Shown here piece by piece: positions 56,980 through 64,000 of a DNA stretch of 64,000 bases. The stretch covers positions 1 through 64,000 of the forward strand of contig JBGSNA010000046.1 in assembly GCA_041739875.1 (NCBI GenBank), given 5' to 3'. The notes below the pieces were generated by a model, which searched no databases, was not told where the DNA came from, and saw only the letters and a list, made by a program, of their open reading frames with translations. The position numbers and the translations under genes are program-made. Numbering within the stretch: the stretch's first letter is position 1; each line of letters starts with the position of its first letter. This stretch comes from JBBSJZ01 sp041739875 (GTDB lineage: Bacteria; Planctomycetota; Planctomycetia; Pirellulales; Pirellulaceae).

Positions 56980-57075
56980 CGCGATTCACCAAGTGGCCTG
57001 AATTAAACTCGTGAAAGCGAAGGCTGACTGGACGAACAATCCGCCGATCGACTCGCTCGGCTGAATCAGTTCAAA

Positions 57076-57519
57076 CTACATCGCGCCGCGTACCTTCACA
57101 AATCCGCTGATCGCGACAATCACGGCCGCCAAGATAACGATAACGCGTGTCCAAAACACACGATTCTTGCGAAATTTCTCAAGCGCTGAACTACGTCCCA
57201 CCAATGCTGCGGCGATGAAGAAAATGACAAATGCAAGAATCATCTTCGTGCCAACCAAGCCGTGATAAAGGCCGTCGCCTTTGTGCAACTTCATCGCTTG
57301 GAAGTAGTTGTAAAACCCGCTGACCAGGAACAGCAAAATCCCGCCGTGGATAAACTTCTTCCAACGTCCGAGGACGCCACGCATCAATTCGGCTCGTGGT
57401 TCTTCACTCAGCGCGGATGCCGCAGGCATGAGAACGAACAAACTGAACACCACGCCACCGACCAACACAATGGCTGTGGATACGTGCACAATCCGCGAAA
57501 CAATATCAATCACTTCCAT
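57076..57519 (-). CDS. Four-helix membrane protein, CopD-like
   Basis: This is 147 residues from the ATG at 57519, with AAGGAA about eight bases upstream; earlier codons are basic and unlike a leader. Four transmembrane helices are clear. IVSRIVHVSTAIVLVGGVVF places a His in the first helix, as in CopD-type or small cytochrome-b-like proteins. RWKKFIHGGILLFLVSGFYNY places another in the second, so haem or metal binding is possible. The function is unknown. Confidence 0.75.
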   Translation of the reverse strand: MEVIDIVSRIVHVSTAIVLVGGVVFSLFVLMPAASALSEEPRAELMRGVLGRWKKFIHGGILLFLVSGFYNYFQAMKLHKGDGLYHGLVGTKMILAFVIFFIAAALVGRSSALEKFRKNRVFWTRVIVILAAVIVAISGFVKVRGAM

Positions 57520-57762
57520 TACTGATTTCCTTGAGAGAACGAGTCCACGTCCGCAAATTCTTGGGTGCATACCGAACCCAAACCAAAAGCGAGCCGATCT
57601 TCAACGCGAGCAGACCGCCATTGCGAGCCAGTCCATCGTGCCCAAATTGTTTTTTTGCGAATCAGTCAGCTAGATGAGCGTAGTTTTTCCGCTCTGGTTG
57701 TCCAAGGGGTTCACAGGACTCTGCTCAGATTCGGTTCGGAGTTGTCTGTGGTGCGATTGTGG

Positions 57763-59190
57763 TTAACCGGTAACCAGTTTTTCACAGAACTTGCCTTCGT
57801 TGATCGTTGGCCGTTCCGGTCGGCCTTTGTGGGCATACGTGAGCGCCATGTTATCGATTCCGAGCAAATGCAAGATGGATGCGTGCAAGTCGTGGACATG
57901 CAAACGCTGCTCCGTGGCGCGGAATCCGAGTTCATCGGTTTCGCCAATCGTTTGACCGCCGCGCACCCCGCCACCAGCCATCCACATGGTGAACCCGCTC
58001 GGATTGTGGTCGCGGCCATTGCCCTTTTCGCTCATTGGGGTGCGTCCGAATTCACCACCCCAAACGACCAACGTCTCGTCCAGCATACCGCGTTGCTTTA
58101 AATCCTTCAGCAGTGCCGCTACCGGCCGATCCATGCCCCGGCACATGTTTCCGTGATTCGTTTCGATATTGGAGTGCGAATCCCATTTACTTCCCGCGCC
58201 ACTATACAGCTGGATGAACCGGACTCCACGTTCGGCAAGTCGTCGACCGAGAAGGCACAATCGACCGTAGGACCCCGTCTCCTTTTCATTGATGCCGTAC
58301 ATCTCCAATGTCTCTGCGGATTCGTCGCTCAAATCAATGGCTTCGGGCGCATCGGCTTGCATCCGGAAAGCAAGTTCATAGCTCGCGATACGAGCTTCGA
58401 GCTCCGATTGTTCCGGGTGTACTTCTGCGTATCCCCGATTCAACTGGTTAAGAAAATCGAGTTTGGATAGCTGTCGCCGCTCCGTGAAGCCTTCGGGTGT
58501 ATTCAAATAGGGAATCGGTTGGCTGCCTTCGCTCAATCGCGTGCCTTGATAGACCGCTGGCATGAATCCGGGGCCCCAGTTCCTCGGCCCGTTGACGACT
58601 TGCGCGTTGTTGTCTTGCATCACAACGAAGCCCGGCAGATTCTCATTCTCTGTGCCGAGACCGTATGACACCCAGCTTCCCAATGAAGGACGACCACTCA
58701 ATATCGAGCACGTATTCATCTGGCACACACCCGCCGAATGATTGATGCCTTCGGCGTAGCATGAACGAATGACCGCAAGTTCATCCGCACACTCGGCAAT
58801 GTGGGGCAGCCAATCAGAAATCCAAAGTCTACTCTCACCGTGCTGGGCCCATTTGCGTTTGCACTCCAATAGCGGCGACTTCATTTCCCCCATCGCTGTG
58901 ATGACTTCACCGAAACTCTCAGGAATTCGCTGTCCCGCAAGCTTGTTCAACAAAGGTTTTGGATCGAACAGATCAAGGTGACTTGGACCTCCCTCCATGA
59001 AAAGAAAAATCACACGTTTCGCAGTCGGAGCATGATGTGGCCGTTGCGGAAACGACAAGCTTTCTGAGTTTCTAGGCGCGTTGGTTGCCGAATGAGCGGT
59101 CGTCAATCCTGCGAAGGCGACTGCGCCAAACCCAGCACCACTTCGTACCAGGAATTCGCGTCGAGTCTTTGGGATGGAAATATGATTCAT
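57763..59190 (-). CDS. DUF1501 protein with Tat signal (second copy)
   Basis: This 475-residue protein has the twin-arginine leader TRREFLVRSGAGFGAVAFAGL. KRVIFLFMEGGPSHLDLFDPKP opens DUF1501; WGGEFGRTPMSEKGNGRDHN and the closing LHLLGIDNMALTYAHKGRPERPTINEG match the first copy at 24534 in order but not closely in sequence. It begins 85 bp after the DUF1549/DUF1553 gene on the same strand, so the pair repeats the layout of the first cassette. The two cassettes are paralogues, not a recent duplication. Confidence 0.92.
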   Translation of the reverse strand: MNHISIPKTRREFLVRSGAGFGAVAFAGLTTAHSATNAPRNSESLSFPQRPHHAPTAKRVIFLFMEGGPSHLDLFDPKPLLNKLAGQRIPESFGEVITAMGEMKSPLLECKRKWAQHGESRLWISDWLPHIAECADELAVIRSCYAEGINHSAGVCQMNTCSILSGRPSLGSWVSYGLGTENENLPGFVVMQDNNAQVVNGPRNWGPGFMPAVYQGTRLSEGSQPIPYLNTPEGFTERRQLSKLDFLNQLNRGYAEVHPEQSELEARIASYELAFRMQADAPEAIDLSDESAETLEMYGINEKETGSYGRLCLLGRRLAERGVRFIQLYSGAGSKWDSHSNIETNHGNMCRGMDRPVAALLKDLKQRGMLDETLVVWGGEFGRTPMSEKGNGRDHNPSGFTMWMAGGGVRGGQTIGETDELGFRATEQRLHVHDLHASILHLLGIDNMALTYAHKGRPERPTINEGKFCEKLVTG

Positions 59191-59275
59191 GATTTGGCCT
59201 CACCAATATCTACCGAAAACTTATTTATCAAACACTGCCGAAATCCAGCACCACAAAAAACGCACCACCGATGCC

Positions 59276-62200
59276 TCAGTGAACGTATAGAAACTCGTTC
59301 GAATTCAGAATCGCGTGACAGAAGTCCGCCAATGCCGCTTCGTCGGACGACAGATTCAAGACGCGATCACCACGACCGACCAGATCCAGTCGCTCGCTGG
59401 TTGTGTTTCGCATTACACCAGGAACATTTTCGAATTGCCAATAACCAATCGTCGCACCATGCTCTCGTTCGACTGAATGCAATATCTCTTCCACGCCCAG
59501 TGGACTGGCAAGCAACCGAACATCATCAATCAAACCATCGAATCCTTGTCGACTTTTTGCCGAGAATCCACCAATGGTGAGCGGCAATTGATTGCCCAGC
59601 GGTTGCGTGATTTCATGCGGAACGACAGACGTCAGCAACTGTTCATCGTCGTTGGATAAATCCTTCAGATAGAACGTGACGGTTCCCTTACCATCGTCAC
59701 GTGGCAATCGGAAGACTGCGGAAGCGTAATACGGTGTGTTGATCTGTATATGTTGGTCCGAGAAAATAGCGTCTTCCGAAACGACTCCGCTGGCTTTGGC
59801 GCCAGCCATCTGGAGCACCAGTGTATTCGGCTTCCGTCGCGAACCGGCACCCGTGATGCCGAAACGCCAACCGGGAGTCGTGTGGGAGCCATCCCATTTT
59901 CCGACGAGGGTTCGAACGTCGCCATTCTTGGCGATCGAGCGCAGTTGAAAGAACGTTTCGATCGTGAATTCGTCCGCACTCAACGACGGATCGTGAGGTA
60001 TCGACAGCTGCAACGCAGTTTCATCGAGTTCGAATTTGATGCCCTGGCCATCACGATACGGAAGCTTGGCTGTCTCGACTAAACCGCTTGACGCAACTGA
60101 CTGCACCGCTTCGATCTCGGCTTTTTGATGCGAGATGAACTGCAACGACTGACTCATTTCACTTGGAGTGGCCTCGCGGCCGTATACTCTCCTCCACGCC
60201 ATTGCCACCTGGTCGGGGAGATCATCCGATGATGCTCGCAACGACGCTGCCAGTGTGCGCCCATAACCGAGCATCAGATCACTGTTAATCATCAACAGTG
60301 ATTGAACAGGCGTGGTTGTCGTGTTCCGTGTTGAGTTACTCGAAAAGAACTGAGGCAAGTCAAAGCTATCGAGCAATTGGTCTGGCGAATTACGCATGAC
60401 CTTTGCGTAGATCGTTCGATACGGAGAGTCAGGCTGCTTGCCTGGACCACCGCTTATTTCTTGGAGTTTGCCGGTCACCGCTAGCAACGAATCACGAATC
60501 TGTTCCGCACTGAGTCGACTCGTGTCACGCCTCCAGTAGAACTCATTCGCTGGATCAATTTCATGGAACTCGTCATATCGTGGATGCGTTGTCGACTGGC
60601 GATAGGTAGCGGAGAGCAGAATCTCACGGTGCAGTGATTTCAAACTCCACCCATCCTCAATGAATTTTATCGTCAGCCAATCAAGCAACTCGGGATGAGT
60701 GGGGCTGCCACCGAGTCGGCCAAAGTCGCTCGGGTTTGTTGCGAGTCCGCGTCCAAAGTGACTTTGCCAAATTCGATTCGCGATCACACGAGTTGATAAC
60801 GGATTGGATGGAGTGGTGAGCCATTTGGCCAGGGTACTTCGACGTCCCGTCGTTGCCTTCGAAAGAACAGGTTCAATGACCATTGGTTCGGAATCCATGA
60901 TCGACGGCGCACCAGGCAAGATCGCCTCGTCCTTTCGTTTGGGAAGCGCTGTCGTAGGTGCGACCGGACCAACATCGGCAACCGTCATCACAACGGGCAA
61001 CGCCTTCGGCTTCAAGGCATCAAACTCCTTCAATTGGCGGCGAAGAGCAACCAACTTTTCTTTATCTTCTGCCGACACGGACTGGTCCAACCGGTCATAC
61101 TCCGCTTGCACTTGCCGCTGAACTAGGTACGCGAGTTGCTCTTCATAGGGCGTGCGGTCCTCGGATGCTTTCCTTGCGATCGCGTTCACGTTATCTGGGA
61201 AACGATCGATTGCTTCGTTGCGAAGTTTCTCCTTGTACGATTTTTCAATCGCGTCGATCTTTTTGCGAAGCTCTGCCGTTTTTGCTTCCCAGACCGAAAG
61301 CTGCTCGCGATACGCCAGCACGTCTTGCGAACTCGCCAGTTCAACGTCGTGTGGCATGACCGTCGTCAGGAACGCCTGCAGTCGAAAGTAGTCTTTCTGG
61401 AGCAATGGATCGAACTTGTGATTGTGGCATTTGGCGCATTGAAGCCCCAAACCAAGAAACACATCGGCTGTTGTGTCCGTCAAATCCTCGAGAATCGTAT
61501 TCCATTGGCCCGGTGCGTCACGGATATTCCATTCGTAAACCCAATGCCGAAGAAACCCGAGCCCGGCTTGTGCATCGATGTCATTGGGGAACAATTCATC
61601 GGCCGCCAACTGCTCTTGCACAAATCGATCGTACGGTTTGTCATCGTTTAGGGAGCGAATGACATAGTCACGGTATTGCCACGCATGTGGACGGTAACCA
61701 TCGGCTCGATACCCGTCACTATCGGCATAGCGAACCAAATCAAGCCACTGGCGCGCCCCATGCTCACCGTAACCTTTGGAATCGAGCAGTCGATCGACAA
61801 GCTTCTCGTAAGAATTCTCGGATGCATCATTCACGAAGTCCGCAATCTGCTCAGGCGTTGGTGGTGATCCAAGAACATTCAAATACAAACGTCGCGCAAT
61901 CGCAATCCTGTCTGCTTCCGGTGCCGGCTCCAAGTCTTCGCTCTGCATTCGCGCGGCAATGAAATGGTCGATTTCATTACGCGCCCAATGCTGCATGGGC
62001 CCGCTTAGCTCTGGTACTACGGGTGATGACACAGGCTGGATTGCCCACCAAGATCGGTCGTCTTCGTTAAATAACTCACGTTTGCGAACAGGTGCATTCG
62101 GATCAGTCCCCGGCCATGGGGCACCGATCGCGACCCAACGTGTGAGTATCGCGATCTGCTCATCCGTAAGCTTTTCCTCCGGCGGCATCTCCGTCGATTC

Positions 62201-62566
62201 ATAGTTGACTGCGGCAATCAAAAGACTCTCATCTGGCTTGCCTGGCACAACAACAGTACCACTCTCCCCACCGTGCAACAGGTCCGCGAGCGAGTCCAAC
62301 CGCAACTCGGCATTTTGTTCCTCTTCACCATGGCAACTGAAACATTTCTCCGCAAGCAACGGTCGAACGTTGATTTCAAAGAAGTTGGCGTGCTCAGGTG
62401 ACATATCTTCTGCCCCTACAAAGCTTGGCAAAGCAAGACTAGCAAGCGGAATCCACAGAAGCGCAATTTCCCATCCATGAGCCTTTCTGCGGCGGGACAA
62501 GATCCAGGTTTTAAGCACAGTCATGGTTTTAAGCACAGTCATGTTTACAAGCAGAGCCCTATTCAT
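59276..62566 (-). CDS. PSCyt1-DUF1549-DUF1553 protein with LamG-like domain (second copy)
   Basis: This is 1096 residues from the ATG at 62566, with GAGGAAG five bases upstream. An in-frame duplicated MTVLKT sits at residues 9-20, before the signal helix (ALLWIPLASLALPSFVGAED). PSCyt1 has C75-F-S-C78-H79; DUF1549 follows with CAKCH. DUF1553 contains NRIWQSHFGRGLATNPSDFG. The C-terminal ~200 residues form a LamG/concanavalin-like domain (FTIETFFQLRSIAKNGDV, FDGLIDDVRLL). The added domain differs from that of the first cassette (discoidin-like, internal). The start overlaps a small upstream frame by four bases. Confidence 0.92.
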   Translation of the reverse strand: MNRALLVNMTVLKTMTVLKTWILSRRRKAHGWEIALLWIPLASLALPSFVGAEDMSPEHANFFEINVRPLLAEKCFSCHGEEEQNAELRLDSLADLLHGGESGTVVVPGKPDESLLIAAVNYESTEMPPEEKLTDEQIAILTRWVAIGAPWPGTDPNAPVRKRELFNEDDRSWWAIQPVSSPVVPELSGPMQHWARNEIDHFIAARMQSEDLEPAPEADRIAIARRLYLNVLGSPPTPEQIADFVNDASENSYEKLVDRLLDSKGYGEHGARQWLDLVRYADSDGYRADGYRPHAWQYRDYVIRSLNDDKPYDRFVQEQLAADELFPNDIDAQAGLGFLRHWVYEWNIRDAPGQWNTILEDLTDTTADVFLGLGLQCAKCHNHKFDPLLQKDYFRLQAFLTTVMPHDVELASSQDVLAYREQLSVWEAKTAELRKKIDAIEKSYKEKLRNEAIDRFPDNVNAIARKASEDRTPYEEQLAYLVQRQVQAEYDRLDQSVSAEDKEKLVALRRQLKEFDALKPKALPVVMTVADVGPVAPTTALPKRKDEAILPGAPSIMDSEPMVIEPVLSKATTGRRSTLAKWLTTPSNPLSTRVIANRIWQSHFGRGLATNPSDFGRLGGSPTHPELLDWLTIKFIEDGWSLKSLHREILLSATYRQSTTHPRYDEFHEIDPANEFYWRRDTSRLSAEQIRDSLLAVTGKLQEISGGPGKQPDSPYRTIYAKVMRNSPDQLLDSFDLPQFFSSNSTRNTTTTPVQSLLMINSDLMLGYGRTLAASLRASSDDLPDQVAMAWRRVYGREATPSEMSQSLQFISHQKAEIEAVQSVASSGLVETAKLPYRDGQGIKFELDETALQLSIPHDPSLSADEFTIETFFQLRSIAKNGDVRTLVGKWDGSHTTPGWRFGITGAGSRRKPNTLVLQMAGAKASGVVSEDAIFSDQHIQINTPYYASAVFRLPRDDGKGTVTFYLKDLSNDDEQLLTSVVPHEITQPLGNQLPLTIGGFSAKSRQGFDGLIDDVRLLASPLGVEEILHSVEREHGATIGYWQFENVPGVMRNTTSERLDLVGRGDRVLNLSSDEAALADFCHAILNSNEFLYVH
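62507..62542 (-). repeat. Perfect 18-bp in-frame tandem duplication
   Basis: GGTTTTAAGCACAGTCAT is present twice within the 5' end of the large cytochrome-like gene and encodes MTVLKT twice. It lengthens the N-region ahead of the signal helix without breaking frame. Confidence 0.93.
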
Positions 62567-62706
62567 TTCACTTCCTCTGTCCATTCCGGCAATCCGTCCA
62601 TGAAGGTCGGATCAATCAATTGACGATTCCCGTGAGCATCCTGAATCAACAGTTCCTCACCGTTATCGCCCTCACCGTTATCGCAGATGGAAACCCCCCC
62701 GGTCAC
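62563..62706 (-). CDS. Possible 47-residue protein or gene remnant, coupled to the cytochrome-like gene
   Basis: From a GTG at 62706 the reverse strand encodes 47 residues ending NRQLIDPTFMDGLPEWTEEVK, with the stop overlapping the next start as ATGA. The composition is protein-like and acidic. A 15-bp duplication inside it keeps frame (DNGEG DNGEE). The start lies beside a run of seven G, and the same frame is closed by TGA just upstream. So it may be a genuine short gene, the end of a frameshifted longer gene, or chance. I do not recognise it. Confidence 0.4.
   Translation of the reverse strand: MTGGVSICDNGEGDNGEELLIQDAHGNRQLIDPTFMDGLPEWTEEVK
62655..62684. repeat. Perfect 15-bp tandem duplication
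   Basis: CCTCACCGTTATCGC occurs twice head to tail within the 47-codon open frame at 62563-62706. Confidence 0.92.
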
Positions 62707-62858
62707 TCAAGTCCATTTCCGCTGCGAGTGCACTCCATTGTAGCGTGGCCAGGCGGTTTGATTGCAGTATCGCAGCGCTGAATCGAGTTCGCCCGCTGGT
62801 GGAACTGCAGGATTGATGCGAATCCACGCGTTCTGAGCCATAAAATGATCGCTCGTGC

Positions 62859-64000
62859 CTATTGGTCCAACAATTCGTACTTCATCACCAAAAGTGCGGC
62901 AGTGAGTGCAAAGTACATCGCAAACGCAAGTTGCGCGAGAATCCAACTGCACACCAAAATCGCAACCTTGTCATGTGAAACGTCCATCAATCGTCCTCTC
63001 ACGTAGCGATCCACAAGCAACGCTGGGACGGCGGCGGGGAACCCACAGAGAAACGTCCACTGGGTCACCAAGCTGAGCCGACGGCAACCAACAAAGTAAG
63101 CGGCGCACGTCAACAAGAACACTAACGCGACCATGCGGCTTATCCTGGTTTGAGCATGCGACTTCCCCGACGACTTGCGACTTAGATCGCTTTGTTGAAT
63201 CGCTGCGGCGAACACAATGAACAAAGACAACGGCCAAGTGAATATAAAATCGTGTGCCAGTAAACTGGTCGGCGGACCCACAATCAGTCCGAGGACAAAT
63301 GCAATCACCACAAACAGACTTCGACAACGGTTCGTTGAGAGCTTCGGTCGCGTCGCGAATCGTGCGACAAGAACACTAAGCCCAGCAACTGACAATATCC
63401 CGACTCCAACGAAGTACCAATTCCAAAGCCAACGCCTCGTTGGAGCGTCCATTGCGTATTCAGGTTCGACACCTAGGAATCTTGAGTAGTCGCGGACTGT
63501 TCCTTGCGGCAAATCTTCAATCGACATCGCGTCAATGCTTGCGGCAAGTTTCCCAGTTCCGACATAGACACAAACAGCTCGGGAACGATTGCGAACAAAC
63601 AAGCGTCCGTTGTCGAGCGCTGGAGTGGACCATCCGATTTCACCGCCGAGCACACGGGCACGTGCCAGTTCGATGTACTGGTTCGGATTCGCTTGGGCCA
63701 GAATCAGGTCCCCAAGATCGTTGAGTAATATGAGTTTTCCGTCGGCAGCGATAACACTCGCATGACCAACCACCGGCTCAGTATCCACATCGGTGGCTTG
63801 ATCAGTCGACCGACGGATCTCGGCGTCACCGTTGACCCACCGCTCGTCGCCGGTGAGGAAATCGATCGCACGGAACGCACCACGCGATGGCCGATGTGCT
63901 TTTGATTGAGCCTCCGCAAGATCGAACCCGTAAATTGTTCCATCCACAAGCACGCTCGACGACACATCATTCGACATCAAGTCGGATTGCCAAATTTCTT
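62859..64000 (-). CDS. PQQ-propeller / multi-span membrane protein, 5' end off the right edge
   Basis: The reverse frame is open through the window edge (380 residues seen); it reads EIWQSDLMSNDVSSSVLVDG across the last codons, so the true start lies beyond 64000. The first ~165 residues are beta-propeller blades of the PQQ type (GAFRAIDFLTGDERWVNGD, VIAADGKLILLNDLGDLIL). About six transmembrane helices follow, from RWLWNWYFVGVGILSVAGL to LAQLAFAMYFALTAALLVM. A propeller joined to a membrane domain could sense or bind an envelope substrate. It precedes the cytochrome-like cassette on the same strand. Confidence 0.75.
   Translation of the reverse strand, partial: EIWQSDLMSNDVSSSVLVDGTIYGFDLAEAQSKAHRPSRGAFRAIDFLTGDERWVNGDAEIRRSTDQATDVDTEPVVGHASVIAADGKLILLNDLGDLILAQANPNQYIELARARVLGGEIGWSTPALDNGRLFVRNRSRAVCVYVGTGKLAASIDAMSIEDLPQGTVRDYSRFLGVEPEYAMDAPTRRWLWNWYFVGVGILSVAGLSVLVARFATRPKLSTNRCRSLFVVIAFVLGLIVGPPTSLLAHDFIFTWPLSLFIVFAAAIQQSDLSRKSSGKSHAQTRISRMVALVFLLTCAAYFVGCRRLSLVTQWTFLCGFPAAVPALLVDRYVRGRLMDVSHDKVAILVCSWILAQLAFAMYFALTAALLVMKYELLDQ

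Noticed and set aside
1..64000. tRNA or rRNA genes
   Set aside because: No cloverleaf-like sequence with a T-loop and no rRNA-like conserved block was noticed by eye; a covariance-model search would be needed to exclude a missed tRNA.

Overview
The window looks like a chromosomal segment of a marine planctomycete, probably close to Rhodopirellula/Pirellulaceae. The evidence is the gene content. There are seven formylglycine-type sulfatases in 64 kb, two pairs of Planctomycete-typical cytochrome (PSCyt1/DUF1549/DUF1553) and DUF1501 genes, a large haem-binding/DUF6797-type protein, GYF_2 domains and many secreted proteins of unknown function. Genes sit on both strands in short runs with moderate GC. 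I see no rRNA, tRNA, CRISPR array, prophage or intact insertion sequence.

Layout. 1-3349: a partial acyltransferase, an M49-like peptidase and a GQ-repeat secreted protein. 3374-18428: a rhamnose-glycan island with a sulfatase, AraC regulator, L-rhamnose isomerase, NCS1-like permease, small membrane protein, GH78 alpha-L-rhamnosidase, two adjacent sulfatases and an aldehyde dehydrogenase. These could together desulfate a rhamnose-rich polysaccharide, release rhamnose, import and isomerise it, and oxidise an aldehyde product. Rhamnulokinase and the aldolase are not in the window. 18502-24416: a large unknown membrane-anchored protein, the GDP-L-fucose pathway (fcl, gmd) and a GroES-like protein. 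24534-29503: the first DUF1549/1553 plus DUF1501 cassette. 29836-35473: three sulfatases and an FHA-GGDEF protein. 35474-37627: a gene-poor, repeat-rich patch with a decayed transposase fragment, a palindromic element, two copies of a 278-bp direct repeat and a GYF_2 gene whose 3' end lies in one repeat copy. 37752-46942: a sulfatase, an FMN glutamate-synthase-like protein, a large cytochrome/beta-propeller protein, a predicted outer-membrane barrel, a parvulin and an acetyltransferase.

46987-53956 holds the most system-like locus. Three overlapping or abutting genes encode a GAF-HlyD membrane-fusion protein, a second HlyD adaptor and a PqqD-like/M50-protease/HlyD fusion. They are divergent from a TolC-like outer-membrane factor. 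No ABC ATPase or RND pump is present, so the energising component is unknown. 54019-57519: a pseudouridine synthase, a SLOG-type putative molybdenum carrier, an unknown secreted protein and a CopD-like membrane protein. 57763-64000: the second DUF1501 and DUF1549/1553 cassette, preceded by a PQQ-propeller/membrane protein that runs off the right edge.

A signature that crosses gene boundaries is the repeated occurrence of perfect or near-perfect head-to-tail duplications of 12-18 bp. Those between genes have unit lengths such as 14, 16 and 17. Those inside coding sequence are 15 or 18 bp and keep the frame. Assignments come from reading translations and motifs by eye, with no database search; start codons were revised where signal peptides, Shine-Dalgarno-like sequences or overlaps indicated it.
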